Shown: positions 35,623 through 46,700 of the stretch, in pieces
How positions within the stretch are numbered: the stretch's first letter is position 1
Layout of the letters: the number at the start of each line of letters is the position of its first letter
Assembly (NCBI GenBank): GCA_002270565.1
Contig: NQMI01000001.1
Location: forward strand, 834,239 to 898,238
From: Stenocarpella maydis
Lineage: Eukaryota; Ascomycota; Sordariomycetes; Diaporthales; Diaporthaceae
DNA: 64,000 nt
Reading direction: 5' to 3'
Notes under the pieces: generated by a model
What the model saw: the letters and a program-made list of their open reading frames with translations, nothing else
What the model was told of the DNA's origin: nothing
The model's database searches: none
Translations under genes and position numbers: made by a program

Positions 35623-37936
35623 TTAGCCAAAGACGCCGTCGTTCGCCGGCCTGAATTCGACATGGGGCAAATTCTTGGCAACATCGGGCACCTCATCTAG
35701 TATACTCTTCTCCATGCCTTCTAGCAGTGGCGCCGCCATTCCCATCTACATATATGTAGAGAAGCACACAGTTAGTCCCGAATCTGCCCACCAATAGAAA
35801 GGGCATACATACCGCGTAGTACTTGAACTTGTTTGAATGCATCATCGTAGCGCCGATAACCAGGACCTGCCACCGCAGCACCACCCATCCAAGCGGTGGC
35901 ACATCATGGACCAGCTGCTTTGGCGGGGTTGTGATGTCAAGATCGACGCCGGCCGCAAGGGCATCTTCGACTGTTTGCCATCCACCCCAGGCTTCTCCAG
36001 GCGCCGAAGCGCCGAGCAGGTACATGGGATCGCCGTGTTTGTATAGAGGCATGGTGTCGTTTACCGTGTTCTGCACGATAACGTCGACGGTAGTGCCCCA
36101 AGGGAGTCCGCCCACAACGGGTGCCTGGGCCTTTTCTGAGAAATCGTCCGTAAACAGGACGGGCGCCATCTGGGCGTGGTATAGCTGCCAGGGCCTTTTG
36201 TTCAGATAGACTTCCGTCACATGTTTCTCGAACTTGGAGGGCTGTGTGCCGATTTCGAAATGCAGCGTCCGGTTGGAGGTATGTGGCGGGGCTTTGGGAG
36301 GGTAGGGTTTCATGCATGATACTGTCGACGTGGTACAGCCGCGGCCTACGGACCCGTCTGGGTTTACGCAAGGATTCGCCCCGCTTAACGGACTGGGAAT
36401 TGTCATGGGAACTCCGTGTGTGGGATAGCGCAAAGCCTGTTGGATTTGTTTGCATTAGGGATTAGACACTAAAGATTGGCAGCGGAGCACTTACCGGATA
36501 TCGTAGTATGGCAAATCCGTGAAGATTCTGGTGTGTACTTGTGGATGCCAAACGCATGGCGTAGTCGGCTCCTTCTCTGTCGAGCTTGACCAGCACCGTG
36601 TAACGCACACCATTGCTGAGATAGAGGACATCAACAAGCTGAGGCTCAATGAAGCCGCCATCATTAGCCACGATCCACATTCTGTGGTCGTCAATGCTGA
36701 AGTGGACGGCATGCTCAAAGCCTATGTTGAGGATGTTTAACATTATATAGGGTCGACCATGCGTTTCAATAATCTTCCTTTGAGTCAGCAAAGCAGTACT
36801 TAGCAATAAGGGCGGGTCATAAGATAGGTACTTCATAATCTGCGTCCGTAGGAGTGCATTCAGTGCCATCATTGCCGGTCTCAATGACACAGCCGGCTTC
36901 ATCAAGTGTCTGGCCATCCAGGGTCAAGTAGTCTGGATGTCGGCAATGTCGTCGCCCTTTGGAGTTGACAAGAATCGAGTCATAGCAGTTAAGATTCGTA
37001 CCTTCACTCCTCATCTCGAAAACGCGCCAACCAATATCCCGCCGATGATAGTTCCATAGCAACATGTGTTGAGCGTGATGCTCGGCCTCTTGGATCAAAT
37101 CAAGTTCCGTAGGCGATGAAGTGATCAGATGATAAGGTCTTGGACGAGAAGGAGAAGGAGCCACATAGGAAAGGCCATGAGCACCATCCATGATGCCAAC
37201 GCCCGTGTGGTCGGCGTACCAGTTCAGGCCCCAATGGCCAGTAGTATCATAACGGGATGTAAAGTTGCCTCGTTGAAACAGTCCATACTATCATTGAACG
37301 TGAGAATTCACCCTCAGAAAATGTGGGAAGAATGGATACTTGCTTGATTCAAACCGCCTGTCCCATCATTCCAAAAACCAAAACTTTCAATCTTATTAGT
37401 TCCTTGTATTCCGAGTCGTGGACAGTTCCCTGCTCGATCAACTTACGTTCGGTGGCCCATTCCTGACCAGTGGATGGATACCTGAGAGAACAAGTCGTTG
37501 TGGACATTGAGCTCAACAATGTCTCCTTCTTGTGCATACAGAGTAGGGCATGGAGTCTCGCCATTGCACACAAAAATACCTCTCCAGAACCCGCCGTCTA
37601 TATGAAAAAATATCAGATACATTGCCCTCGTTTTTCTGGAAGTGCTAACCCACCCAGGTTCATCCAACGAGCCCCAACGGTTAGATTGTACTGACGGACC
37701 ACCTGTGGTGAGGTTGTGCGCAATTGACCGTAAAAATGGACATCTCTGTCCCAGAAATATTCGACAAGCAGAATTATCAAAAGGATTATGGTAGTGACGG
37801 TTCCACGGATAGACCAAGAAGTGCGATGAAACCTATGGCGTAGATGGTAACCATGATAATGAACAGTCTCCTTTGTCAGTTCTTCCGTGACTAGAAGGGG
37901 TTCTGCATACTCTGCATGATTTTGCGTGGCCTCCAT
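35623..37936 (-). CDS. Membrane-anchored multicopper-oxidase-like protein lacking copper ligands
   Basis: Seven exons: 37654-37936, 37447-37597, 37344-37383, 37287-36832, 36773-36495, 36436-35813 and 35745-35623, giving 651 residues. Three cupredoxin domains follow a cytosolic N-terminus and one membrane segment (VTTIILLIILLVEYF, about residues 48-62), a type II topology. Compared position by position with the neighbouring oxidase, the copper motifs are eroded: HWHG is HWSG, YHGH is YADH, HPFHKHNH is MPLYKHGD, and HCHMIHH is HSNKFKY with the T1 Cys replaced by Ser. It therefore should not bind the T1 or the trinuclear copper normally. The frame is nevertheless open over all seven exons, which argues for a selected non-oxidase role, for example partner or scaffold. 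One intron (37288-37343) uses a GC donor. It is divergent from the intact oxidase. Confidence 0.82.
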
Positions 37937-38732
37937 GGCTTCAGGTATGCAGTCAAGAGTGAATATGATGAAGAATGAGTTTGAGAGACGTCGAATCTGG
38001 GTGGAAACGACTTGAAGGGTTTCTCAGGTGACAGGACACCGGAGTTCTTCGTATTTGCAATCTTTTGATCTGCGGAGATACTGAAATGAACTAGCCAGGG
38101 GTTTCATGCAAATGAAACGAGATGGGTACAAGTCCAGGCAGTGGTTCTAACTTAATGCCTGTTGCATCATGATGATAGTACATTGGAAATATCCTATAGA
38201 TCATGGTTTAGAAACCCTGTCATGCTTTAAAACCTTTCTGTATCTGGTAGACCGGCGGTTTGACAGTCTGTGTTTGAGACTTGAGCAAGGAGTAAGTATG
38301 TTGATAGGGGGGGGAGGGGCGTATTGTAGCCCCACTAGCTAGTCGAACTATATTCCAAATGAAGTTAAAAAGACACAGAAACGCGGGGTAGACTGCCCTA
38401 GCATGGAGGAGACTTTTGAGATGAAGGTATTATTGGTGTGGTAGACAGTCTTAACTGAAAATCAGGATTCGGACCCTGGGCATGACTAACTGGCCTCGCG
38501 GCTTTGACTCTACAGGGAGTATGAGGGCTCGGGGCTGGAGACCATGAGCTTCGGACAAGTGGGATTGAAAAGCTCCATAGAAAGTTGAAGAGATGAACTT
38601 CCAGTTGCTCTAGAGCATCCAGAGGTGGGATACCTGCCTTCAATAGGTGGACACGCTTAAATCCGCAACTCCAACACCATACGTGCCACTGATACTCAGC
38701 ACACAGCCACCGTTAAACACTTCGCTGCCATC
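37937..38732. promoter_or_regulatory. Bidirectional promoter region of the oxidase pair
   Basis: About 800 bp lies between the starts of the two divergently transcribed multicopper-oxidase genes. It contains a G-run (about 38309-38316) and no convincing ORF. Shared control is inferred from the arrangement only. Confidence 0.4.
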
Positions 38733-40926
38733 ATGTTTCCAATGGCGCAGTTATGTCTAGCAGCTGCTATATTACCATCTGTCGTCTTTGGCAATAGGAA
38801 TGCCAATATCCGAAGGTACAATCTTACCCTGACCTACGCATGGGACAAGCAAGGTGTGTGCCGCTTAGTTATTTATGCGAACAAAATCCTCACATCTGAC
38901 TCGAGCACAAGATGGTCACGGACGCCCAACATACCTGATAAATGGAGACACTCCTGGGCCAGTACTCACTGTGAATGAGGGCGAGACCCTTGAAGCTTTT
39001 GTGGACAACCAACTCCCTATTGAAACCACGATCCACTGGTCCGTCCATGTCCGCGACTTGGAAGGCTGAGCTGCGTACTGATATCTGATCAAAGGCATGG
39101 GATTTACCAGATCAATGCGCCATGGCTTGATGGCGTACCAGGGGTCACACAGGTAATTACCAGATCATATACCCATGCTACTTGTACCAAAGGTATAGAA
39201 TTAAGAATTGCATAGTGGCCCACTGCACCCCGAGACAACTACACATATCGCTTCACGCCCAAGGGTCAATATGGAAGCTACTTCTATCACGGCCATTTTG
39301 GACCTGCATTCTCAGATGTGCGCGCACCACCTTTTCATCATCCAAATTTCTACTCTGACGGCAGGATAGGGTCAACGCGGACCGCTGTGGGTGATACCAG
39401 CAGACTGGCGGCCTCGCCCATATAGCCTCATCTCGCACAAGGAGGGTGATATTCGAGGTATGAGCGAGGCCGAGAGAAATCCTCACCATGTCATCATCGC
39501 CGACTGGAATGACCAGCCTATGGACATGTACCTGATCAGGTTCCGTGATACCGGATATATCCCCGTCTGTGCCAACAGTTTGACCCTGAACGGACGAGGT
39601 GGGACACGGTGCGAATCTGCCCAAGACCTCGAAGACGCCGGGGGTCCAGGTCGCAACGAGCGGGGATGTACTTGGATGATACCAGGATACCAATACACAA
39701 ATATCGACCACTGCAGCGAAACCCACCCAGAGTTGGAAGTCATCCAAGCTACCCCTGGCCAAGAATGGGTTTGGATAAATTTTATTCATTCTGGCGCCCA
39801 CCATCAACTTGCTATCAGCATTGATGAGCACGAGATCTGGGTTGTTGCGGCGGATGGGGAATTTGTACACCCTCAAAAAGTGATTAGGACGCACGTCAAT
39901 CTCGGAGAAAGAACAAGGTACTCCTTTTAAATTCTGATGTGGCAACCAAATTTCTGACCTCTCTATAGCATTCTTGTGCATCTGAACAAACCGGCGGGAG
40001 ACTATGCTATCAGACTGCACTCTTTGCGGTCGGAGCAGATCATCCAAGGAGCCGGAATCCTTCGATACCCAACAACAAAGGTACGTGAAAACCCAGATCT
40101 CAACACCGGAAAACAATGATTAAAACTGGGCGTAGGATCTTTCGACACAGTCAAATCGTACCGTACCGAACACGAGGCCCTGGCTTCACCTAAACGGCAG
40201 CGCTATTGACCCGACCAAAGCAACCATGGACGAGACAAAGCTGGCGCCATATCCACCGCGCTCTCCTCCGCAAAAGGCCGACTTCACGCTCAAGTTCATG
40301 GTCAATAAGACGGGGCCCTCTACGTGGGTGCTCAACTCCGACCCACACGAGTTCTTCCGCCAGAACGTGCCACCAATCCTGTGGAATGAGGCGTCCCGCG
40401 GGCGGACGTCATATGGCAATTCGAACGGGTTTCTGCGTAACGGTTCCGTCGTGGACCTGATCATTGAGAACGGGGCAGATATTGACTCTAACCATCCCTT
40501 CCACAAGCACAACCACAAGGTCTGGATAATCGGGCAAGGTGATGGTGGGTTCCCCTGGCAGAACGTTGAGGAAGCGATAGAGAACGGCGCCGCTAAGTAC
40601 TTCAACCTTGTGAATCCACCGTACCGTGATGGCTTCACGCTATATCCACGAAAGGGACGGTTCGTCGTCGTTCGTTATCATATTTACTTCCCGGCAGTCA
40701 GCATGCTTCATTGCCATATGATTCATCATTTCGCGGTACGTAGTCGTATCTTCGGCTTCGGCTTCTTTAACTCCACGTGATGGCATGCTAACCTGTGATA
40801 CCGCAGAGCGGCCAGCAAGTGATCCTGTTGGAGGGCATGGAGGCCATGCCACCAGTCCCAGAGGAGTTGAAGAATAAGCCGCATGTAGAGTTCGTGTTTC
40901 CGCCACGCTATGGGCCCTTGGATTAG
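38733..40926 (+). CDS. Secreted laccase-like multicopper oxidase
   Basis: Eight exons: 38733-38853, 38912-39038, 39095-39152, 39216-39317, 39370-39917, 39969-40080, 40136-40735 and 40807-40926, giving 595 residues. A signal peptide (AQLCLAAAILPSVVFG) is present. All four copper motifs are intact: IHWHGIYQINAPW (the intron at 39039 splits the Trp codon), YFYHGHFG, HPFHKHNHKVW and MLHCHMIHHFASGQQ. The expected reaction is one-electron oxidation of phenols with reduction of O2 to water, in the secretory pathway or outside the cell, suited to phenol coupling or dearomatisation. The residue 10 after the T1 Cys is Gln where laccases usually have Met, Leu or Phe. It is divergent from the ligand-poor oxidase homologue. 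Confidence 0.9.
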
Positions 40927-41584
40927 GCCACTCTCAACGTATGACCGCCTGGTTTGGATCTCTTTGAACAACTACGCATAATATCGAAGTTCAATGGTGA
41001 AAAGCCTCGTATATGTTTCCTGTTAGACTTTGGGCAATGGGCACGAAATTGTTCTTGTGTTTACAGCACCAAAGAAGCTCTTTACTATGAATACTTCAGG
41101 ACAAGAAGCTGTTTCATATCAGGAAATGACAGTCAGTTCCATATCACGTTTTCATGTGGATCTTGCCTATCTATATGCTGCAGCGACCTAACAGTAACCG
41201 TAATTTTGACTTCGTGATGGACTGTGCAACGTGATATAGTTAGAGGACCAACCGTACTTATGTATGTGTAGCGCATCAGATGAACACAAGATCATTTCTA
41301 TTATTGCTCATAAAAAAGCCCCACCCCCAGTTAGTTATAGCTTTATCCGCACGACCAGCTTATTCAAGCTCTAGTTATATTGTAAACGGGAGGCTGTTAT
41401 CCATATTTTCCACGGCCTAAAAAAGAAAAAGCAAAATCAAATGCGCCCAAGCTCCTACCGTACGATAGAGATAAATATGGCCCTCGTGTGGACAGCTCAA
41501 ACCGGGAAAACGAGGAGAAAGAATCGATAGCAAACACATGAGGGGTGGAAAAAAGGAGAAAGAAAGATCGGAGGGGGGGCCTCT
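40927..41584. other. Intergenic between convergent oxidase and regulator genes
   Basis: The two flanking genes end here (convergent), so it should hold both 3' regions. No ORF of interest and no clear structured element were seen. Confidence 0.6.
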
Positions 41585-43102
41585 TTAAGACCCAGAGCGT
41601 AGCTGCTGCAGCATCCACTGAGCCTTCGTCGCCATCTGCCGCGCTTCGTCCAACATACCGATTGTGCCATCCACTTGACCAATGCGCTGAAAAATCTGGT
41701 CCAGGACAGCTAAAAGATCTGTCATGTAAAGTGCCATGAGGTTTTGTATGAGCCGCAGGCGCATTTCAGCCGCTTGGATCTTGTATCGCCCAAACGAGAT
41801 CTCGCCATCGAGCAGCGTGAGATCGCCCTCGCCCTCGCGCTGCGGATTCCCACCGCTCGGATCTCCGGAAAGCGGGGATGAGGCCGACGACCCCGACAGC
41901 ACCCCGGTATTTGCGGCCGCCCTGACCTGGTGTTGATGTACCAGCAAGCAGCCGCACAGGTCGTTGCAGATGTGGGGAATCCGTTCGGCGATGGTTGCCA
42001 GCAGTATCGAGTGCTCCTGGCAAGCGTTGCAGACTTTACACGACAGGACCTTTTTGCACGCGTCGACGCCGGTGCCGAGACAGAAGAGCAGGCAGTCAAG
42101 ATTCTTGTCGTTTTTTGGCTTACCGCCAAGGCGGTAGCGGCCGAGGCGCTCGAGGATGCTGGCGAGGGTGATGAGGCATTGGCAGCCGCCACCTGGACGG
42201 GTGAGCCCGAGCCGTGGGAAACAAATCTCAGAGTCTTGGACAGCCAAGGGGTTGGGTTCCTCGGGTACTGATAGAGCCGCTGACGATATGGAAGGGGCGC
42301 GGGCGGACGTATTGGGCGGATAGGGCTGGGAGAGGGTGGGTGCGGGTCCTGGGGTCGTACCGAAGCCAGAGTCGCTCACAGTCCCATCGACGGGCGAGTT
42401 CATACTGCCAAGGCCGAAGCTGGTTGAGTCCCCATTGAGATCCGTGAAGTCGTTGAAACCAAATAATTCACTAGACCAGTCGGTACTCGGAGGTGCGTCT
42501 GAAGGGGGACCAACATGTGCGGAAGCGGTCTTGGTCGAGTCTGGGGGAGCTGGGGACGAATCGTTGATATCTACCCGTCTCGTATCCCCGTTCTCAAAAT
42601 CCCAACCCGGTCGTGAAGGGCCATCCACACCCATTGTCCCTCTGCCATTCGGGGCCGTGGTCGAGGGCCTGTCGTCGTCAGTGGTGGAGGATGCTCGCGG
42701 CAGGGTCTGCCGCCGCCGCCGCCTGGTGGCGCCCTTGCTTCGGCCGGTCCCCCTACCGTTTCCGTAGCCATCACCTTCCGGGCCATAGACGCATTCAGCA
42801 GACGAGGCCAGGCAGCGGCTGCACCCGCCACGTTCGCCGCTGCACTTGAGCTGTATCTTAAAGTGAGCCTTGGTGGTCCTGCCCAGGCACAGCCATGAAA
42901 TCATCGGGGCCGGCGGGACTTACCTTGCGGGCACGACAGAGTACGCATGCCTGTGATGGCGGTCAGCAAGGCCGACCACCCGTGATGTGGTGTGGAGACT
43001 TACTAGTAGAGTGTATCCCCGGGCATCGACACCGCTTTCTCGGGATAGTTCTACATACTCCGCTTCTTCAAGAGTGTTATTATACCGGAACGTACCGAAC
43101 AT
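41585..43102 (-). CDS. AflR-like Zn(II)2Cys6 transcription factor
   Basis: Three exons: 43004-43102, 42925-42951 (only 27 nt) and 41585-42850, giving 463 residues. An upstream in-frame ATG at 43135 would add 11. The binuclear zinc cluster is assembled only across the exon junctions: ACVLCRARK from the micro-exon, then LKCSGERGGCSRC and a final Cys, with CX2CX6CX6CX2CX6C spacing. A basic linker (TRRRRRQ) follows. The C-terminal part is Cys-rich (CLITLASILERLGRY, CLLFCLGTGVD, VCNACQEHS) as in the aflatoxin-regulator family. It would be a nuclear activator of the surrounding pathway, binding palindromic TCG/CGA-type sites in family members. It lies between the oxidases and the HR-PKS, centrally in the cluster. 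Confidence 0.88.
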
Positions 43103-43135
43103 GGTCCAAACAGCACATACCAAGGTAGGACACAA

Positions 43136-43780
43136 GGATTCGGTAATAGGGGATGCTAGTTCCCAAAAGCTCCTGCCTGCATAGAAAAGGCGCTGCGGGG
43201 AGTGGTCCGATTACTAATAATGTGAGAGCATGGGTCCTTTTATCTGACAGGGCCGTTGGAGCCACTTGCATGACACGTGATGCATATCGTCCATGCGCTA
43301 AGCCTTATCGCACTGCTGTCTGTAACAAGCGAGGTCCAGCCTCCCAGTCATGTTTTTATGGAGAAAAAGGTACGTACTGATACGAGCCCCTGTACTGATA
43401 AGGATTTGCCTGTATCATTAGCAGGCAAAAAGGTACATTGCAGGCTCCTGCTTAGATAAGCGGCCTCAACAACGCTCGGACCAGAGGTACAAGACAGGGG
43501 GGTTAATTATTACGCCTGCAACCACAATACTATGCACTCCGTATAGGCGGGATACTGCAGATGCTTATTCGATTTACAGTACGATGCCCTTGCGTGCCCA
43601 AGGCCAGGCAGCCATGTGCAGCTACATGCAGTTATCGTGGCCTGCATGTGCATGTGCGGCAGCTCTAGTTGTGCTTGTTCTCCAACAAGAAACTCTACTC
43701 AGGGACGAGACAAAGCAACTCACTTTTGGCAGCCAAACCCCAAAGCAGAGAAAACTCTCTTGATTTGTAATTCTATGTCT
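43136..43780. other. Intergenic, regulator promoter and HR-PKS 3' region
   Basis: About 650 nt with no gene supported. It should contain the promoter of the AflR-like gene and the 3' end of the HR-PKS transcript. Confidence 0.6.
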
Positions 43781-46700
43781 CTATGTCTCACCTTGCAGCC
43801 CACCAGCCTTGGCCTCAGCCGGCACGAACTGGCTGCCCATTGCAATGATGCCTGCCAACTCTGCCAGTGGCCTCGAGCTCAATATCTCGAACACGGAAAT
43901 GTCGCTCTTCATTTCGCGGAACACCTGGTTGCGAACCTCAACCGCCTTGAACGAGTCCACTCCAACCTCATACAACGGCTTGTCGTCCCCAATATCGCCA
44001 GGCTGCACGCCCAGACCCGGGGCCAGAAGCGTCTTCAACGCCCCCGCAACGACTGCAGCGGCTTCCGACACCGATGCCGCGTGCGCCAGGGCGTCCCTGA
44101 CCTCAGCCTCGGCATCGTTCCCAGAGGACTCACCCTCGCTTGTCACGGCTCTCGCCATCCGGTGGCCGAATTTCCTGTCATGCGTCCACTGGTCCTCTTT
44201 CCTCAGCGCGTCGCTCATGCCGAACACAACCTGCGGCGGGGCCGCCTTCCCAGCCCGCATGCACTCGAGCAATCCGATGTCCAGCTCGTCCAGCGTCGTG
44301 CTGACCGAGGCCATGTGCCCGAACCGCTCAAGGTAATGCTCCATCCCGGTACCGTCGATCTCGTGGTCCGAGTCGCGGACGAGGCCGACGTTAAGCGACA
44401 CGGCCGAGAGGCCGAGCACAGTCCGCCGGTAGTGCGCGAAGGCGTCCATGAACGAATTCGCGGCCGCGTAGTTGGCCTGCGAGACGTTTCCGATGATGGA
44501 GACTACCGAGGAAAGCATGATGAAGAAGTCCAGGTCTGCCGCCTGCAGGCTGTTGTGCAAGTTCCACGTGCCCGCGACCTTGGGGGCGAAGGCGGTGCGC
44601 CATTGGGTGTGCGTCATGTTGCTGAAGATGCTGTCCTGTTCGTGTTATATTCGTCAGCGCACCTGTCTTCAACCTGGAACTTCCACTCCCGAGAAACAGG
44701 ACTAGGATTGGGGACCATGATGCTCACCTGCAAAACCATGGCACATTGCACCACGCCGCGGATCGTGCGTCCGTCTCTCACCAGCGAGGACACGGCTTGT
44801 TCTACGTCTTCCGTCTTGGTCACGTCGCATTTGAGGACCTCGACAGCCCCTCCCAGCAATGTGATGGCTCTGATTTCGCCATCCCATTTGGGATTTTGGC
44901 CAGAGCGAGACAAGAGGACAATGTGTTTGGCGCCATGCTCGACCATCAACTTTGCAATCCTCAAGCCCAGCGATCCCAGCCCTCCAGCGAGCACATAGGT
45001 ACCGTCAGCGGGGAGCTGCACGCTCGGCCGGCTGCGAGGTCTCACAGGCACAAGTATGTCGTCTTCAAACCCCACTGCCACAATATCCTTCTCCCCCGAA
45101 GCCTTGCCAGACTCTATGGCCTCAGCCAGCTGAGAGACGGGGAAGACGTTGAGGGACGGAAACACGACGGAGGAACCCGATTCAAATATCTCCGGGACCT
45201 TTCTGAGTAATTGCGCCACAATTTTCTGCCTGCTTCCGAGGATGTGTCTCGGGTTGACCGTCGCGTAGCTGATATTGCGGTGGCCGAGCTTGCGAGGCGG
45301 GGCGTGATCCTCGTCACCACTCAGGGTCACTGCAACGCGTCCAAAGTCGCTTACAAAATCGGACGCGTCCCGGTATGCGTGGCGCTGCGAAGATGGCGCC
45401 ACAAGCACGTCGACTCCATTTCCCTCGGTCTTGTGGCGGATCAAAGAGGCGATCGAGACTTTTCCCGTATCCAAGACTGAGGCCTCTAGCAATGCGAGTT
45501 TCCCCAACACAGTCCTCTTTTCCTCACCATTTGCCACGGTGGCCAGGACTTTCGCGCCTTTTTTGTGCGCTAACGAAATCAAAGCCTGGCTCAGAGGAGC
45601 CAAAGCATCACAGATCAAGACATTGTCGCCATCCTGCAAGTCGACAACTCGGTCCAAGATGTAGGACGCCGTTAGGTACAGCCAGATGGTGGTAGCCGCA
45701 CCTAATACAGGTACCGTCTCAGGTACCTTTATGACATCGTTCTGATGCTTCCGCAGATATGTGCTGGAGTCGGTGTTTCCCAGGAGCACGACATGATCAT
45801 TCTCGCGGAGGCTAACGACACTGCTACCGCACGCAGTGACAACGCCCGTTGTCTCCGCCCAGAGATCCTTCGCCAGGGAATCGGTACCGGTGCTGCTCGG
45901 GACTTTCGAAATGCTGGTCACCCGTATTTCCACCTGTTCTGGTCCGAGTCCAGATTGGGAGAAGTCAGCGGGGTTCCAGATGAAGCCATCTGTGTTAAGC
46001 TGCAGCGGGCCTGCCGACCCCAAAGCCGTGTTCACCGGTGGCGCAGTGCCTGTCGCCAAAGCAATCTCCCCGTCGAACGAGGCTTCCTGTACAGCGCGGG
46101 GAATGTAGATCTCGCCGTCAAGCTCTGCAAACTCCAAGTCCCTGTCCTCGGCGTCTCCCTCGACCGAGGAGGCCCAGAGCTGCAGTACTGTGTCCGCCTT
46201 GGTTGCGTCAGCCCCCGGGGACAGGTCAAGGTGTGTGATCGTGAGCTGAGGGTTTTCGTTGCGGAGCACACGAAGGAACCCGGTCGTGGCGGCCGTTTCA
46301 AGCCCAGACAACTCGGGGGTGAGCATCTGGCCGCCACGTGACAGCCAGAAGATGTGTCTCGCGGAGCCGATCAGCTGGCGGAACTCGTCGAATTCCGAAG
46401 AGGTCCAGTTGGTCACGAAGCCGCCTTTGGAACCCAGATCCAGCAGAGAGAATACGTTTTCGCCTCCAAAGTCGTCCGCCATGTTTGTCGCGTACGATTT
46501 GTGTACCTTGTGTGACTGCTCCAGGAGATGACTCTCAAGGTCTTGGGCCAGAGCCTGGGCTTGAGCATCGGCATAGGACTCAGGTACGAGGAGGCGGATC
46601 GTCTGATGCTCTAAGGCGGGCTCAGTGAGAGGTGCTGCTACCACCAGAGAACCCTGGTCAAGCACTACGCTGCGGATGGCGAAGCTGTGCTTCGAAGTCC

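Noticed and set aside
39031..39069. Loss of the second His in the first copper motif of the plus-strand oxidase (reads IHWS in the raw ORF)
   Set aside because: The exon ends inside the Trp codon at 39038. Splicing to 39095 restores HWHG.
39253..40116. 287-codon minus-strand ORF
   Set aside because: Antisense shadow of the laccase-like gene; no domain.
43616..44998. 460-codon plus-strand ORF
   Set aside because: Antisense shadow of the HR-PKS KR-ACP exons; no domain.
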